Under the pieces are notes generated by a model. That model was not told the origin of the DNA. It ran no database searches and was given only the letters and a program-made list of their open reading frames with translations. The position numbers and the translations under genes were made by a program. This document shows, piece by piece, positions 1-7,983 of a stretch of DNA of 64,000 nucleotides. Source of the stretch: Flavobacterium soli DSM 19725 (GTDB lineage: Bacteria > Bacteroidota > Bacteroidia > Flavobacteriales > Flavobacteriaceae); the NCBI RefSeq assembly GCF_000422705.1, contig NZ_KE383907.1:309327-373326 (forward strand), in the 5' to 3' direction. Every line of letters starts with the position of its first letter. The first letter of the stretch is position 1.

Positions 1-365
1 GTTCTTTGAAAATTGCAAGTATTCCGTTTTTGGATAAAGTATATACAAGAAACATCATTGAAGAGAATACTCGAAACTACGATATTTCCTATACCAAATA
101 TGAAAACTGTAAAGAATATAATTCTGAAATTATCCTGAATATTCCCGAAGGCAAAAAGTTTTCTGAAATTCCTGAAACCAAATTATTGAATTACAAAGAC
201 CATAACTATTCAATTTCATTCGAGTTGGTAACGCCAAATTCTTTGAGAATTAATAGAAAAGTGACACTTCCGTGGAAAAACATCAGCAAGGAAGAATATT
301 TGGATTTCAAGAAGTATGTAGAAGATGTTATTGAAATTGAAAAACAAATCGTAGGATTCAAGTAA
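1..365 (+). CDS. C-terminal fragment of a host protein (possibly DUF3857/transglutaminase type)
   Basis: The frame is open at the left edge of the window (codon phase starts at base 3), so only the last ~120 residues of a longer protein are present; the TTG at base 6 is merely an internal codon. The visible part is beta-rich, with a 'PEGKKFSEIPE' stretch followed by alternating hydrophobic strands. This resembles the C-terminal end of large Bacteroidota DUF3857/transglutaminase-like exported proteins, but the domain that would prove it is outside the window. It ends 7 bases before the next start and is probably co-transcribed with it. It is host flank, not part of the ICE. Confidence 0.5.
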   Translation, partial: SLKIASIPFLDKVYTRNIIEENTRNYDISYTKYENCKEYNSEIILNIPEGKKFSEIPETKLLNYKDHNYSISFELVTPNSLRINRKVTLPWKNISKEEYLDFKKYVEDVIEIEKQIVGFK

Positions 366-372
366 TAACGTT

Positions 373-1644
373 ATGAAGAAAAAGTTGCTTTTTTTGCTCT
401 TTCCAATAGTTGCTTTTTCACAAGGCTATACCAGTTATTTTACAGGAAACACTAACAATATTACCACAACACCAGAGTTTGGAGTTTGCTTGATGGGTGG
501 AGCAACTGAGCATGATAATGCTATGATTTGGCTTCTTGAAAAAGCCAATGGAGGAGATGTTGTTGTTTTGAGAAGCTCAGGAAGTGACGGCTATAATGAT
601 TATTTTTACTCAGATTTGGGAGTGAATGTAAATTCTGTAGAAACCTTAGTTATTACTTCGGTTGCAGGAGCTACAAGTCCTTATGTTCTAAATAAAGTGG
701 CAAATGCCGAAATGATTTGGTTTGCCGGTGGCGATCAATGGAATTATGTTTCCTATTTCAAAAACAATGCACTCGAAGATTTGCTGAACGACCATATCAA
801 TGTGAAAAATGCTCCAATTGGAGGCACAAGTGCTGGAATGGCAATTCTCGGAAGTCATTATTTTTCGGCTCAAAACGGCTCCATAACTTCAGCTCAAGCC
901 TTGTCCAATCCGTTTCATAGTAATCTGACCATTGGAGAAAATGATTTTTTAGAAATTCCTTTTCTAGAAAACACCATAACCGATTCACATTATGACAGTC
1001 CTGATCGACGTGGTAGGCATACCGCATTTTTAGCCAGAATGACCCAAACCATCAACGGAAGAAGCTTGGGAATTGCCTCCAACGAATATGTAGCCGTATG
1101 TTTTGGTGATGACGGAAAAGCATTTGTTTTTGGCGATTATCCCGCCTATGATGAGTTTGCCTACTTCCTGCAAACCAATTGTGACGAAGTTTTTCCCGAA
1201 ACCATGCAAAACGCAACACCTTTAACATGGAATAATAACGGTCAAGCCGTAAAAGTCTACAAAGTTCCAGGAACAATGAACGGAACTCATTATTTTAATC
1301 TGGACGATTGGCAAACTGGAAGCGGAGGAACTTGGGAAGATTGGTCAGTTAACAACGGAACATTTGCAACAGCCTCAGGCGTTATAAACAATTGTGCACT
1401 TAGCGTGAATGATTTTGCAACCACTGAGTTTACTATAACTCCGGTTCCATTTCAAGAGGAAATTAATCTTCAAAATTCAGGAAAAACGGAATTTGTAATC
1501 TATGATATTCAAGGAAGAACCGTCATTCAAGATTCTTTTTCAGATGCAATAAAAATTGATACAGCCCATTTGCAAAGCGGAATTTACATTTTGAAAGTAA
1601 CATCAAACGGAAAAACTTCAAGTCAGAAGATCATCAAGAACTAA
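373..1644 (+). CDS. Secreted S51 (cyanophycinase-like) peptidase with type IX sorting domain
   Basis: 423 residues. Residues 1-17 form a signal peptide ending in AFSQG. The core is an S51-type serine peptidase: 'FAGGDQ' near residues 117-122 and the nucleophile elbow 'GGTSAGM' at 150-156 with Ser153 as the predicted catalytic serine, both typical of cyanophycinase and alpha-aspartyl dipeptidase relatives. The last ~70 residues ('FVIYDIQGRTV', 'GIYILKV', ending in KKIIKN-like 'SQKIIKN') form a Por-secretion C-terminal sorting domain, so export through the type IX system to the cell surface or medium is expected. Whether it cleaves cyanophycin or another isoaspartyl peptide cannot be told from sequence. 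Its stop overlaps tail-to-tail with the next gene. Host flank. Confidence 0.85.
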   Translation: MKKKLLFLLFPIVAFSQGYTSYFTGNTNNITTTPEFGVCLMGGATEHDNAMIWLLEKANGGDVVVLRSSGSDGYNDYFYSDLGVNVNSVETLVITSVAGATSPYVLNKVANAEMIWFAGGDQWNYVSYFKNNALEDLLNDHINVKNAPIGGTSAGMAILGSHYFSAQNGSITSAQALSNPFHSNLTIGENDFLEIPFLENTITDSHYDSPDRRGRHTAFLARMTQTINGRSLGIASNEYVAVCFGDDGKAFVFGDYPAYDEFAYFLQTNCDEVFPETMQNATPLTWNNNGQAVKVYKVPGTMNGTHYFNLDDWQTGSGGTWEDWSVNNGTFATASGVINNCALSVNDFATTEFTITPVPFQEEINLQNSGKTEFVIYDIQGRTVIQDSFSDAIKIDTAHLQSGIYILKVTSNGKTSSQKIIKN

Positions 1645-2174
1645 ACCCTCTTTTCGATTTCAATAATTTCCAAATCCTTGATGGCTTCACCGTCAATCAC
1701 AAAACGCAGCATCGTTCTCACATCGTGAAAACCACTTTTTCCAGCAGCTCCGGGATTCATGTGTAGTAAATTCAATTTCTTGTCGAACATCACTTTCAGT
1801 ATATGCGAATGTCCACAAATGAAGAGTTTTGGCGGATTCAATGTGATTTCATTCCGAATCGCCTGATTGTATTTTCCGGGATAACCGCCAATATGCGTGA
1901 TCAAAACATCGACACCTTCACACATAAAACGGTTGTTCAGCGGAAACTCCATCCTCGCTTTATCATCGTCAATATTTCCATAAACAGCACGAAGCGGTTT
2001 TAGTTTTTTGATGGTGTCCGTCACTGCCAAATCGCCAATATCACCTGCATGCCACACCTCGTCCGCTTGATTTACATATTTTAAAATCGTGTCGTCAATG
2101 TGGCTATGAGTATCAGAAAGAAGCAGTATTTTTTTCAAGGTATTTTTTTTAAGGAGCTGTTTCCTGCTTTCCAC
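1641..2174 (-). CDS. YfcE/MJ0936-type metallophosphoesterase
   Basis: A small two-metal phosphodiesterase. Metal-ligand motifs appear in family order: 'LLSDTHSHID', 'WHAGDIGD', 'YGNIDDD', 'ITHIGGYPG' and 'CGHSHI'. These are the D-x-H, GD, GN(x)D and GHSH blocks of calcineurin-like enzymes of the YfcE class, which hydrolyse small phosphodiesters in the cytoplasm. The start is unclear: a GTG gives 177 residues, but a TTG at 2138 gives the more usual 'xKKILLLSDTH' N-terminus (165 residues) and is preferred. It converges on the S51 gene with a 4-base overlap. It is the last host-type gene before the mobile element. Confidence 0.88.
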   Translation of the reverse strand: MESRKQLLKKNTLKKILLLSDTHSHIDDTILKYVNQADEVWHAGDIGDLAVTDTIKKLKPLRAVYGNIDDDKARMEFPLNNRFMCEGVDVLITHIGGYPGKYNQAIRNEITLNPPKLFICGHSHILKVMFDKKLNLLHMNPGAAGKSGFHDVRTMLRFVIDGEAIKDLEIIEIEKRV

Positions 2175-2326
2175 TTCAATCTTTTTATTTTTTTAAAGAA
2201 AAACATTAGAAAACTCTAAGCGAGTTAATACAGAATAGATTACGTTAAGGAGGTTTGTTATAGGTAACGATTTAGTAATGGTGCTCATTGCACTCACTTT
2301 CAGTGGTTTTCTCCTTGTAACTCAGC

Positions 2327-2336
2327 GCAAATTTAC
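2327..2336 (-). other. Candidate ICE attachment core (attL), also a possible promoter -7 box
   Basis: Read on the minus strand, these ten bases are GTAAATTTGC, an exact match to the GTANNTTTGC core known at CTnDOT-family integration sites. It lies between the last host-type gene and the first ICE gene, where an attL is expected. The same bases contain TAAATTTG, which fits the Bacteroidota -7 promoter consensus TAnnTTTG, so a promoter for the phosphoesterase is an alternative reading. No tRNA gene is visible nearby. The matching right-end copy is not in the window. Confidence 0.5.
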
Positions 2337-2456
2337 AAAATATGAATAACATCTTTTTGTGCTAAGCAGATTTTTTTGCTTTTTAAATTTGATATAAAAC
2401 AAATCGCATTCAGTATTATATAAAGAAAAGTAAACCTGAATAAGAAAAAAAATCTT

Positions 2457-2479
2457 ACCCAACTTGGGTGTAACTTGGG
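2457..2479. repeat. Palindrome plus direct repeat upstream of rteC
   Basis: ACCCAA-C-TTGGGT is a perfect 6+6 palindrome (2457-2469). Its right half, AACTTGGG, is repeated directly 11 bp on (2472-2479). Arrangements like this are typical of a regulator or integrase arm-binding site. It sits about 80 bp before the first ICE gene and about 120 bp inside the presumed attL. The rest of 2175-2561 holds no gene that I can support. Confidence 0.4.
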
Positions 2480-2561
2480 AAAAAGAGCGATTGATAATCC
2501 TAATCTTTGTAAAGAGCAATTCTTCAATTGCAATTAGTATTCTAACAAAAACTATATTGCC

Positions 2562-3401
2562 ATGAAATACTCTTTACATAAAATCATTGACGATGTAAGT
2601 CAATACGAAAGCAAGATTGTGAATGAGGCATCTGGGTCTTTGGACGAGGCACTCAAAATGATTAGCTATTTACAAGAAGTCCTTACCTCATTAAAAGCAT
2701 CAGTCGTCAAAGAAGGTTTCGAGAGCGAATGGGAAGAAATCAATTTTTTCAGGAACGTCAAACCTGGCATTCTTGGTAAACTGATTTATTATAACAAGGT
2801 TTATCGTATTGAATGTGCCTGCCCTCTTGGTAGCGGGAAAATATACAGGAACTATTTTTCCAACCAAATAAAAGAACTCAAGCAGGAATTTGAAGAGCAT
2901 ATTTTTAATTCCGAATTTTACAGATACTATCGGTCGGGAAGAAATGACCGAGACCAAACCTTTTTCAGATTGGGCAATATTAATCTCTATGATGGGTTGA
3001 ACAGCTTTGTTTTTGAAATCGACCATCACTTTTCCACTTATTATGATTATAAAGTTGCACGCATCATAGCCAACGATCTGCTCCAAAATTATTTGCATCT
3101 TAAAATAGATTCAATCGAGGACTGTAACTTTAAGGATGAAGAAGCCACTAAAGACATTTTTTGGACGAGTAGTAAAAATGCCCTTGTAGAACTCATATAT
3201 GCGATGTATGCTTCAGGAGCTGTGTCACATGGAAAAGTGGGGATAAGAAAACTAAGCATGATAGCGCAGATAGTTTTTAGTGTTTCGTTGGGTGATCTTC
3301 ATCATGCGTTTCACCGTATGAAAACAAGAGCAGGTTCCCGGACAGCATTTTTAGATCATCTCAAAATTTCCCTCGAAGAATACATGGATAAAGATCTTTA
3401 G
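2562..3401 (+). CDS. rteC: RteC-family regulatory protein (copy 1)
   Basis: 279 residues, matching the RteC family over its whole length: a helical N-terminus, the conserved block 'FFRNVKPGILGKLIYYNKVY' (about residues 62-81), 'FEIDHHFSTYYDYKVAR' in the middle, and a C-terminal helical part with 'WTSSKNALVELIYAMYASG'. In CTnDOT, RteC is the last step of a regulatory cascade and activates the excision operon; a comparable role here is inferred. It has its own 5' region with a palindrome and is followed by a strong terminator. A second, diverged copy lies at 23821-24648. No RteA/RteB-type two-component pair is present in the window, so its upstream signal is unknown. Confidence 0.85.
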   Translation: MKYSLHKIIDDVSQYESKIVNEASGSLDEALKMISYLQEVLTSLKASVVKEGFESEWEEINFFRNVKPGILGKLIYYNKVYRIECACPLGSGKIYRNYFSNQIKELKQEFEEHIFNSEFYRYYRSGRNDRDQTFFRLGNINLYDGLNSFVFEIDHHFSTYYDYKVARIIANDLLQNYLHLKIDSIEDCNFKDEEATKDIFWTSSKNALVELIYAMYASGAVSHGKVGIRKLSMIAQIVFSVSLGDLHHAFHRMKTRAGSRTAFLDHLKISLEEYMDKDL

Positions 3402-3432
3402 CCATTTTATACAGCTTACATTCAAACAAGTT

Positions 3433-3466
3433 AAAAGCAGTACCAAAACGTACTGCTTTTTCTTTT
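3433..3466 (+). terminator. Rho-independent terminator after rteC copy 1
   Basis: An 11-bp perfect stem, AAAAGCAGTAC (3433-3443) with GTACTGCTTTT (3450-3460), a 6-base loop, and a T-rich tail. It closes the rteC transcript 30 bases after the stop codon. Confidence 0.85.
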
Positions 3467-3476
3467 ACCCATATGT

Positions 3477-3623
3477 GCCAATTGGCAAATGTTAGCAAAA
3501 CTCCTTTCTAAAACCCCTCTAATGCCTTGAAAGCACTATAAAACAAGGACTTTTCCTAATTGTGAAAATTTAAAAAAAAACAGCCAAACCAATTGGTAAG
3601 GCTTGGCAGACAAACCCTGCCAA
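3477..3623. promoter_or_regulatory. Intergenic region with TGCCAA/TTGGCA inverted elements
   Basis: Between rteC and the HTH pair are TGCCAATTGGCA (3476-3487, perfect palindrome), GCCAAACCAATTGG (3583-3596) and an inverted repeat TTGGCAG (3603-3609) / CTGCCAA (3617-3623). The 3583 and 3603 elements start 20 bp apart. These words are related to the 13-bp motif found as 20-bp-spaced pairs elsewhere in the element, so this is probably a degenerate or inverted version of the same regulatory site, just before the HTH start at 3664. Confidence 0.4.
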
Positions 3624-3663
3624 ACTTCTCAATTTTGCATAAGTGACATTAAAGAGTTGTGCA

Positions 3664-4017
3664 ATGAAAATTATAACAATTGAAGAAGAGGCATGGAAAC
3701 AGTTGAACAATCGCATCAACGCCATTGCCGATTATCTAAAAAAAGAGGAAGAAAATAGTTTCGATGAGCTATGGTTGAATAACCATGAGGTATGCCAATA
3801 TCTGCATATCAGCGAGAAAACCCTATGGCGAATGCGTACCAAGGGTGAGATAGCTTATTCAAAGTTTTATGGACAATATTTCTATACTATAGGGGCTATC
3901 AAGGATATGCTTAATGCCAATGCTGTACAAACCAGTGAAGAGTATGTAAAAGAGCTAATGGCAAAAGGCAAAAGTTATATCGAAAAAGGCAGAAAATTGA
4001 AGACTGGCAAACAATAA
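3664..4017 (+). CDS. Excisionase-type helix-turn-helix protein
   Basis: 117 residues from the ATG at 3664 (an upstream GTG at 3643 would add 7 residues and is less likely). A predicted coiled N-terminal helix (KEEEN-rich) is followed by an HTH_17/MerR-like winged helix: 'NHEVCQYLHISEKTLWRMRT' and 'YTIGAIKDML'. Such proteins bind DNA as excision factors or local regulators in Bacteroidota ICEs. It is followed 23 bases later by a paralogous HTH gene, and a similar pair occurs at 60.9-61.5 kb, so paired use (heterodimer or sequential binding) is plausible but unproven. Confidence 0.8.
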   Translation: MKIITIEEEAWKQLNNRINAIADYLKKEEENSFDELWLNNHEVCQYLHISEKTLWRMRTKGEIAYSKFYGQYFYTIGAIKDMLNANAVQTSEEYVKELMAKGKSYIEKGRKLKTGKQ

Positions 4018-4040
4018 TCCGAGAATTAAAACAGATCCAT

Positions 4041-4334
4041 ATGAATATAGACAGAATTGAATTTATAGCGTGGATGGAACGTATTTTAGAACGTCTTGAT
4101 CTATTAAAAGAGCATATAGATGAAAGCAAGAGAAGCCGTAACAGTATAGACGGTGAAGAATTATTGGATAATCAGGATTTGCTACAGATGTTGAAAATAA
4201 GTAACCGCTCATTACAACGGTATCGCTCCATCGGTAAGCTACCTTACTATACAATTAGTGGAAAACTCTATTACAAACTATCCGATGTACACCAGTTTAT
4301 CAGCGAAAGTTTCAATCCTCCCCCAAATAAATAA
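4041..4334 (+). CDS. Excisionase-type helix-turn-helix protein (second of pair)
   Basis: 97 residues, same build as its upstream neighbour: an N-terminal helix with a 'LERLDLLKEHIDESK' heptad pattern, then the HTH_17 fold 'DNQDLLQMLKISNRSLQRYR' and the wing 'LPYYTISGKLYYKLSDVHQFI'. It is likely co-transcribed with the preceding HTH gene. The 20-bp-spaced motif starts 2 bases after its stop codon, in front of the DUF3945-topB operon, which makes the pair candidates for the protein that binds that motif. That link is inference only. Confidence 0.8.
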   Translation: MNIDRIEFIAWMERILERLDLLKEHIDESKRSRNSIDGEELLDNQDLLQMLKISNRSLQRYRSIGKLPYYTISGKLYYKLSDVHQFISESFNPPPNK

Positions 4335-4335
4335 C

Positions 4336-4378
4336 GCCAAACAGTGACAAATGCTGCCTTTAACTGCCAATTGCCCTA
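4336..4378 (+). promoter_or_regulatory. 20-bp-spaced motif upstream of DUF3945-topB operon
   Basis: GACAAATGCTGCC (4346-4358) and GCCAATTGCCCTA (4366-4378) start exactly 20 bp apart; a further half-like GCCAAACAGTGAC begins at 4336. A TATAC element starts at 4396, 18 bp after the motif, and the gene starts at 4432. This is one member of the element-wide motif family. Confidence 0.55.
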
Positions 4379-4431
4379 AACCAATGAACGCTTCTTATAC
4401 ATTCGGCAATGAATAATAAATATTTGATAGT

Positions 4432-5892
4432 ATGAGTGAAGAAACAACAACACAAAAAATGCCCGAACAATTTTCAGACATACTTCTAGTATTGGATAAA
4501 GAGAAAAAGAAAATTCAGGCTGTAAAGAGTATTGATGATAACGGGAATATGGAAACCGTTGATCCTACGAAAAAAAATCAGAACCAGTTTATGCGGGTGG
4601 ACAAACATGGAGACTTCTTTTCCAACTTCTTCTCCAATTTTTTTAGCCAGCTAAAGAACCCTAGCAATTTTTCATTCTTCAAGGTACCTGCACCTCTTGC
4701 GGTTGAGAAAGCACAGGAAATGCAGCAACAAATAAACAATCCAACTCCCGAGGGAGAAAAAGTGATGAAAGATCAAGAATTAAAACCAGAGTTAAACCTC
4801 GATAAAAAACAAGAAAATCAAGACAATATGGAAACATCACAGACAACACCAGAAACAAGCGAATACCGCTACAAACCGGAACAGATAGATTGGGAAACGA
4901 TGAACAATCTTGGGTTGAGTAAAGAAAAACTTGAAAAAATGAACCTTCTTGACCCGCTGCTAAAAGGCTACAAGACCAATGAACTGGTTCCTGTGAGCCT
5001 GAACCTCGGGACAGCCGTTACCCGTATGGATGCTCGTTTGTCGCTACAGCCGAATGATAAGGGACAAATCGTGGTTGCCATTCACGGTATCCGTAAAGAA
5101 CCCAACCTCAACTTTGAATTTTTCGGACATAAATTCAATCAAGATGACAAGGACAACTTGCTAAATACTGGAAATATGGGGCGTGTAGTCAACCTGACAA
5201 ATCCGAAAACAGGAGAAACCATTCCGTCTATCATTAGTGTGGACAGACTGACAAATGAATTGGTTGCCCTAAAAACAGATTTCATTAAGATACCTGACGA
5301 AATAAAAGGAGTAAAACTTGATGATACCCAAAAGCAAACTTTAATGGAGGGTAAACCGCTTCAATTAGAGGGTATGATTTCTAAAAAAGGAACAGAATTT
5401 TCGGCAACGGTACAGTTCAATGCAGACAAACGCTATGTAGAGTTCCTGTTTGACAGAAGGGGCAACAATCAGCTGTCGCAAAATAACCAACAAAAAAGTC
5501 AGCAAAATCAGTCGCAGGAAGCACCAAGGACTTTTAGAGGTAAAGAATTGGATGATGAACAATACAATAAGTTCATAGCAGGTCAGACTGTTTATGTAGA
5601 TGGGCTGATAGATAAAAAAGGTCAGAAATACCAAGGGTATATCACACTGAACAAAGAAACTGGTAAAACTGGTTTTTCCTTCCAAAACCCTGACAAGCTC
5701 AAAGAACAGGCAAAACCTACGGAAGCCCACAAAACTCAAACCGCTGTCAATTCGGAGGGTAAAACCAATGAAGCGACCAAAAAGATTAAAGAACCTCTAC
5801 AGAAAGGACAGCAAGCTCCGAAAAATAAAAAGCAACAGGAGGAACAAGAGAAACCCGAAACACCTGCCAAATCAAAAGGCAGAAAAATGTAA
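4432..5892 (+). CDS. DUF3945-containing ICE protein
   Basis: 486 residues, very rich in Q, K, N and E, with no signal peptide or membrane segment. After a low-complexity linker (about residues 85-150) comes a DUF4099-like region ('INWETMNNLG'-type, here 'IDWETMNNLGLSKEKLEKMN'). Two DUF3945 repeats follow ('LDDTQKQTLMEGKPLQLEGM' near 289 and 'LDDEQYNKFIAGQTVYVDGL' near 367), each with 'KKG' and a beta hairpin, and a disordered basic tail. Proteins of this type almost always precede the topoisomerase in Bacteroidota ICEs; their function is not known. The stop lies 6 bases before topB, so the two are translated from one message. Confidence 0.82.
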   Translation: MSEETTTQKMPEQFSDILLVLDKEKKKIQAVKSIDDNGNMETVDPTKKNQNQFMRVDKHGDFFSNFFSNFFSQLKNPSNFSFFKVPAPLAVEKAQEMQQQINNPTPEGEKVMKDQELKPELNLDKKQENQDNMETSQTTPETSEYRYKPEQIDWETMNNLGLSKEKLEKMNLLDPLLKGYKTNELVPVSLNLGTAVTRMDARLSLQPNDKGQIVVAIHGIRKEPNLNFEFFGHKFNQDDKDNLLNTGNMGRVVNLTNPKTGETIPSIISVDRLTNELVALKTDFIKIPDEIKGVKLDDTQKQTLMEGKPLQLEGMISKKGTEFSATVQFNADKRYVEFLFDRRGNNQLSQNNQQKSQQNQSQEAPRTFRGKELDDEQYNKFIAGQTVYVDGLIDKKGQKYQGYITLNKETGKTGFSFQNPDKLKEQAKPTEAHKTQTAVNSEGKTNEATKKIKEPLQKGQQAPKNKKQQEEQEKPETPAKSKGRKM

Positions 5893-5898
5893 TAAAGT

Positions 5899-7983
5899 AT
5901 GAAGACAATTATTGCAGAAAAACCAAGCGTAGCAAGGGAAATAGCCGGACTTGTAGGTGCAACCGATAAAAAGGATGGCTATCTCACAGGCAACGGCTAT
6001 TTTGTTACCTGGGCATTAGGACATTTAGTAGGCTTGGCAATGCCGGAAGATTACGGCATTTCGGGATTTGATAAAGCGGTTTTACCTATACTGCCTAACC
6101 CTTTTTTATTAACAGTTCGTAAAGTGAAAAAAGACAAAGTTTACACTGCCGATGCTGGTGCATTAAAGCAACTGAAAGTAATCAAAGAACTATTCAATAA
6201 AAGCGATAGCATTATTGTAGCAACAGATGCAGGCCGTGAGGGCGAATTGATATTTCGCTATATCTACGAATACCTCAAATGCAACAAGCCATTTGAACGT
6301 CTATGGATCAGCTCGCTTACCGAAAAAGCCATTAAGCAGGGTTTTGATAAATTAAAAGATGGGTCAGAATTTGACGGCCTGTGTAAGGCAGCACAAGGAA
6401 GAAGTCGTGCCGATTGGCTCGTCGGTATTAATGCTACCCAGGCGTTAAGCATTGCCGCAGGAAATGGCATCTATTCGCTTGGGAGAGTTCAAACACCTAC
6501 GCTGGCTTTGATATGTAAGCGTTATCTCGAAAACAGGGATTTTAAAGTGAAGAAGTATTGGCAAATACAATTGCAACACAACAAAGAATTTATTGATTTC
6601 AATAGTCTTTCCAAAACCAAATGGGATGACCAAAAGTTGGCAGGAGATACGTTGAAATCTATTGAAAGAGTTAAGAGCGTTACCGTTACTTCTGTGGAGA
6701 GTAAAAGTATTACAGAGCAACCTCCTTTATTGTTCGACCTTACGGGATTACAAAAGGAAGCCAATAAAAAACTCAATCTTTCTGCTGAAGAAACCCTCAA
6801 TGTTGCCCAAGGTTTGTACGAAAAGAAATTCATTACTTATCCACGCACCGGAAGCAAGTACATTCCTGAAGATGTGTGGGCAGAAATCCCCAACCTCGTA
6901 AGGGCTTTGCAGGACAGCGAAACCTGCAAGCAAGCCGTAGGGAAATTGAAATGGGGACGGTTCAATAAACGTATTGTAAACGATTTGCGTGTTACCGACC
7001 ACCACGGATTATTGATTACTGATAAAATCCCATCAGCCCTGAACGCAAAGGAAAACTCCGTTTATGATATGATTGCCTTTCGATTGCTCGAAGCCCTTTC
7101 ACAAGCCTGCATCAAAGAGATAACCGATGTAGGTTTACAAGCGTTGCATTATGATTTTACAGTAAAGGGTTGTAAGGTTATCGAAGCAGGCTGGCGTTCC
7201 ATCAAAGGCAGTTTCTCCGATGATGATACCGAACCTGTACAGGATTTGCCCGAAATAAAAAAAGGCGATGAACTTAAAATAAAAGAAGCCTCCGTTTTGG
7301 AAAAGAAAACGAAACCGCCTGTATTATATACCGAAGCAGGGCTTTTGTCGGCTATGGAAAGTGCAGGAAAGGAAATCGAAAATGAAGACGAACGGAAAGC
7401 CTTGCAAAATATCGGTATTGGCACTCCGGCTACAAGAGCCGCAATAATTGAAACCTTGTTTACCCGCAATTATATCCAACGGGAAAAGAAATCCTTAATC
7501 CCTACCGAAAAAGGATTGCAGGTGTACGAATTGGTCAAAGACCGTAAAATTGCGGATGTGGCAATGACCGCCGAATGGGAATTGGCTTTGCAAAAAATCG
7601 AAAATAACGAAACAGATGCAGAGGCATTTCAAAAAGAAATGGAAACTTACGCCTCATCTATTACCAATGAATTGTTACAAGCTTCCATTGCCCAAAACAA
7701 CCTGCCTAAATTGGTTTGCCCGAAATGCAAAAGCCAGCAACTCATTATCCGTGATAAAATAGTGAAGTGTCCTGATGAAGTTTGTAATTGGGTACAGTTC
7801 CGCAATGTGTGTGGCGTACAAATCGGCTTAGCCGATATTGAAAACCTTGTCAATAAAAAGAAAACTTCACTTATCAAAGGAATGAAAAGCAAAGCCGGAA
7901 AGAAATTCGATGCTTATATCGTGTTGAATGAGGATTGCAAAACCTCTTTTGAGTTTGCCAAAAATAAAAGCTACAAAAAGTAA
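5899..7983 (+). CDS. topB: Type IA DNA topoisomerase (topoisomerase III family)
   Basis: 694 residues. The TOPRIM domain opens with 'MKTIIAEKPSVAREIAG' and carries the 'DAGREGE' acidic motif at 110-116. The active-site region 'FITYPRTGSKYIP' places the catalytic tyrosine at about residue 314. The C-terminus has a degenerate zinc-ribbon ('CPKC' / 'CPDEVC', about 610-635) and a short 'KKFDAYIVL' module. It relaxes negatively supercoiled or single-stranded DNA by strand passage; in CTnDOT-type elements the equivalent gene lies in the excision region, although its catalytic activity was reported not to be essential there. It overlaps the ORF6N start by one base (TAATG). Confidence 0.93.
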   Translation: MKTIIAEKPSVAREIAGLVGATDKKDGYLTGNGYFVTWALGHLVGLAMPEDYGISGFDKAVLPILPNPFLLTVRKVKKDKVYTADAGALKQLKVIKELFNKSDSIIVATDAGREGELIFRYIYEYLKCNKPFERLWISSLTEKAIKQGFDKLKDGSEFDGLCKAAQGRSRADWLVGINATQALSIAAGNGIYSLGRVQTPTLALICKRYLENRDFKVKKYWQIQLQHNKEFIDFNSLSKTKWDDQKLAGDTLKSIERVKSVTVTSVESKSITEQPPLLFDLTGLQKEANKKLNLSAEETLNVAQGLYEKKFITYPRTGSKYIPEDVWAEIPNLVRALQDSETCKQAVGKLKWGRFNKRIVNDLRVTDHHGLLITDKIPSALNAKENSVYDMIAFRLLEALSQACIKEITDVGLQALHYDFTVKGCKVIEAGWRSIKGSFSDDDTEPVQDLPEIKKGDELKIKEASVLEKKTKPPVLYTEAGLLSAMESAGKEIENEDERKALQNIGIGTPATRAAIIETLFTRNYIQREKKSLIPTEKGLQVYELVKDRKIADVAMTAEWELALQKIENNETDAEAFQKEMETYASSITNELLQASIAQNNLPKLVCPKCKSQQLIIRDKIVKCPDEVCNWVQFRNVCGVQIGLADIENLVNKKKTSLIKGMKSKAGKKFDAYIVLNEDCKTSFEFAKNKSYKK

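Noticed and set aside
2322..2533. Two overlapping minus-strand frames of ~65 codons in the left intergenic region
   Set aside because: K/F/I-rich, no family, overlap each other and cover the presumed att site and repeats.
2175..2561. tRNA gene as ICE target at the left end
   Set aside because: No cloverleaf or CCA-end sequence could be found here on either strand.
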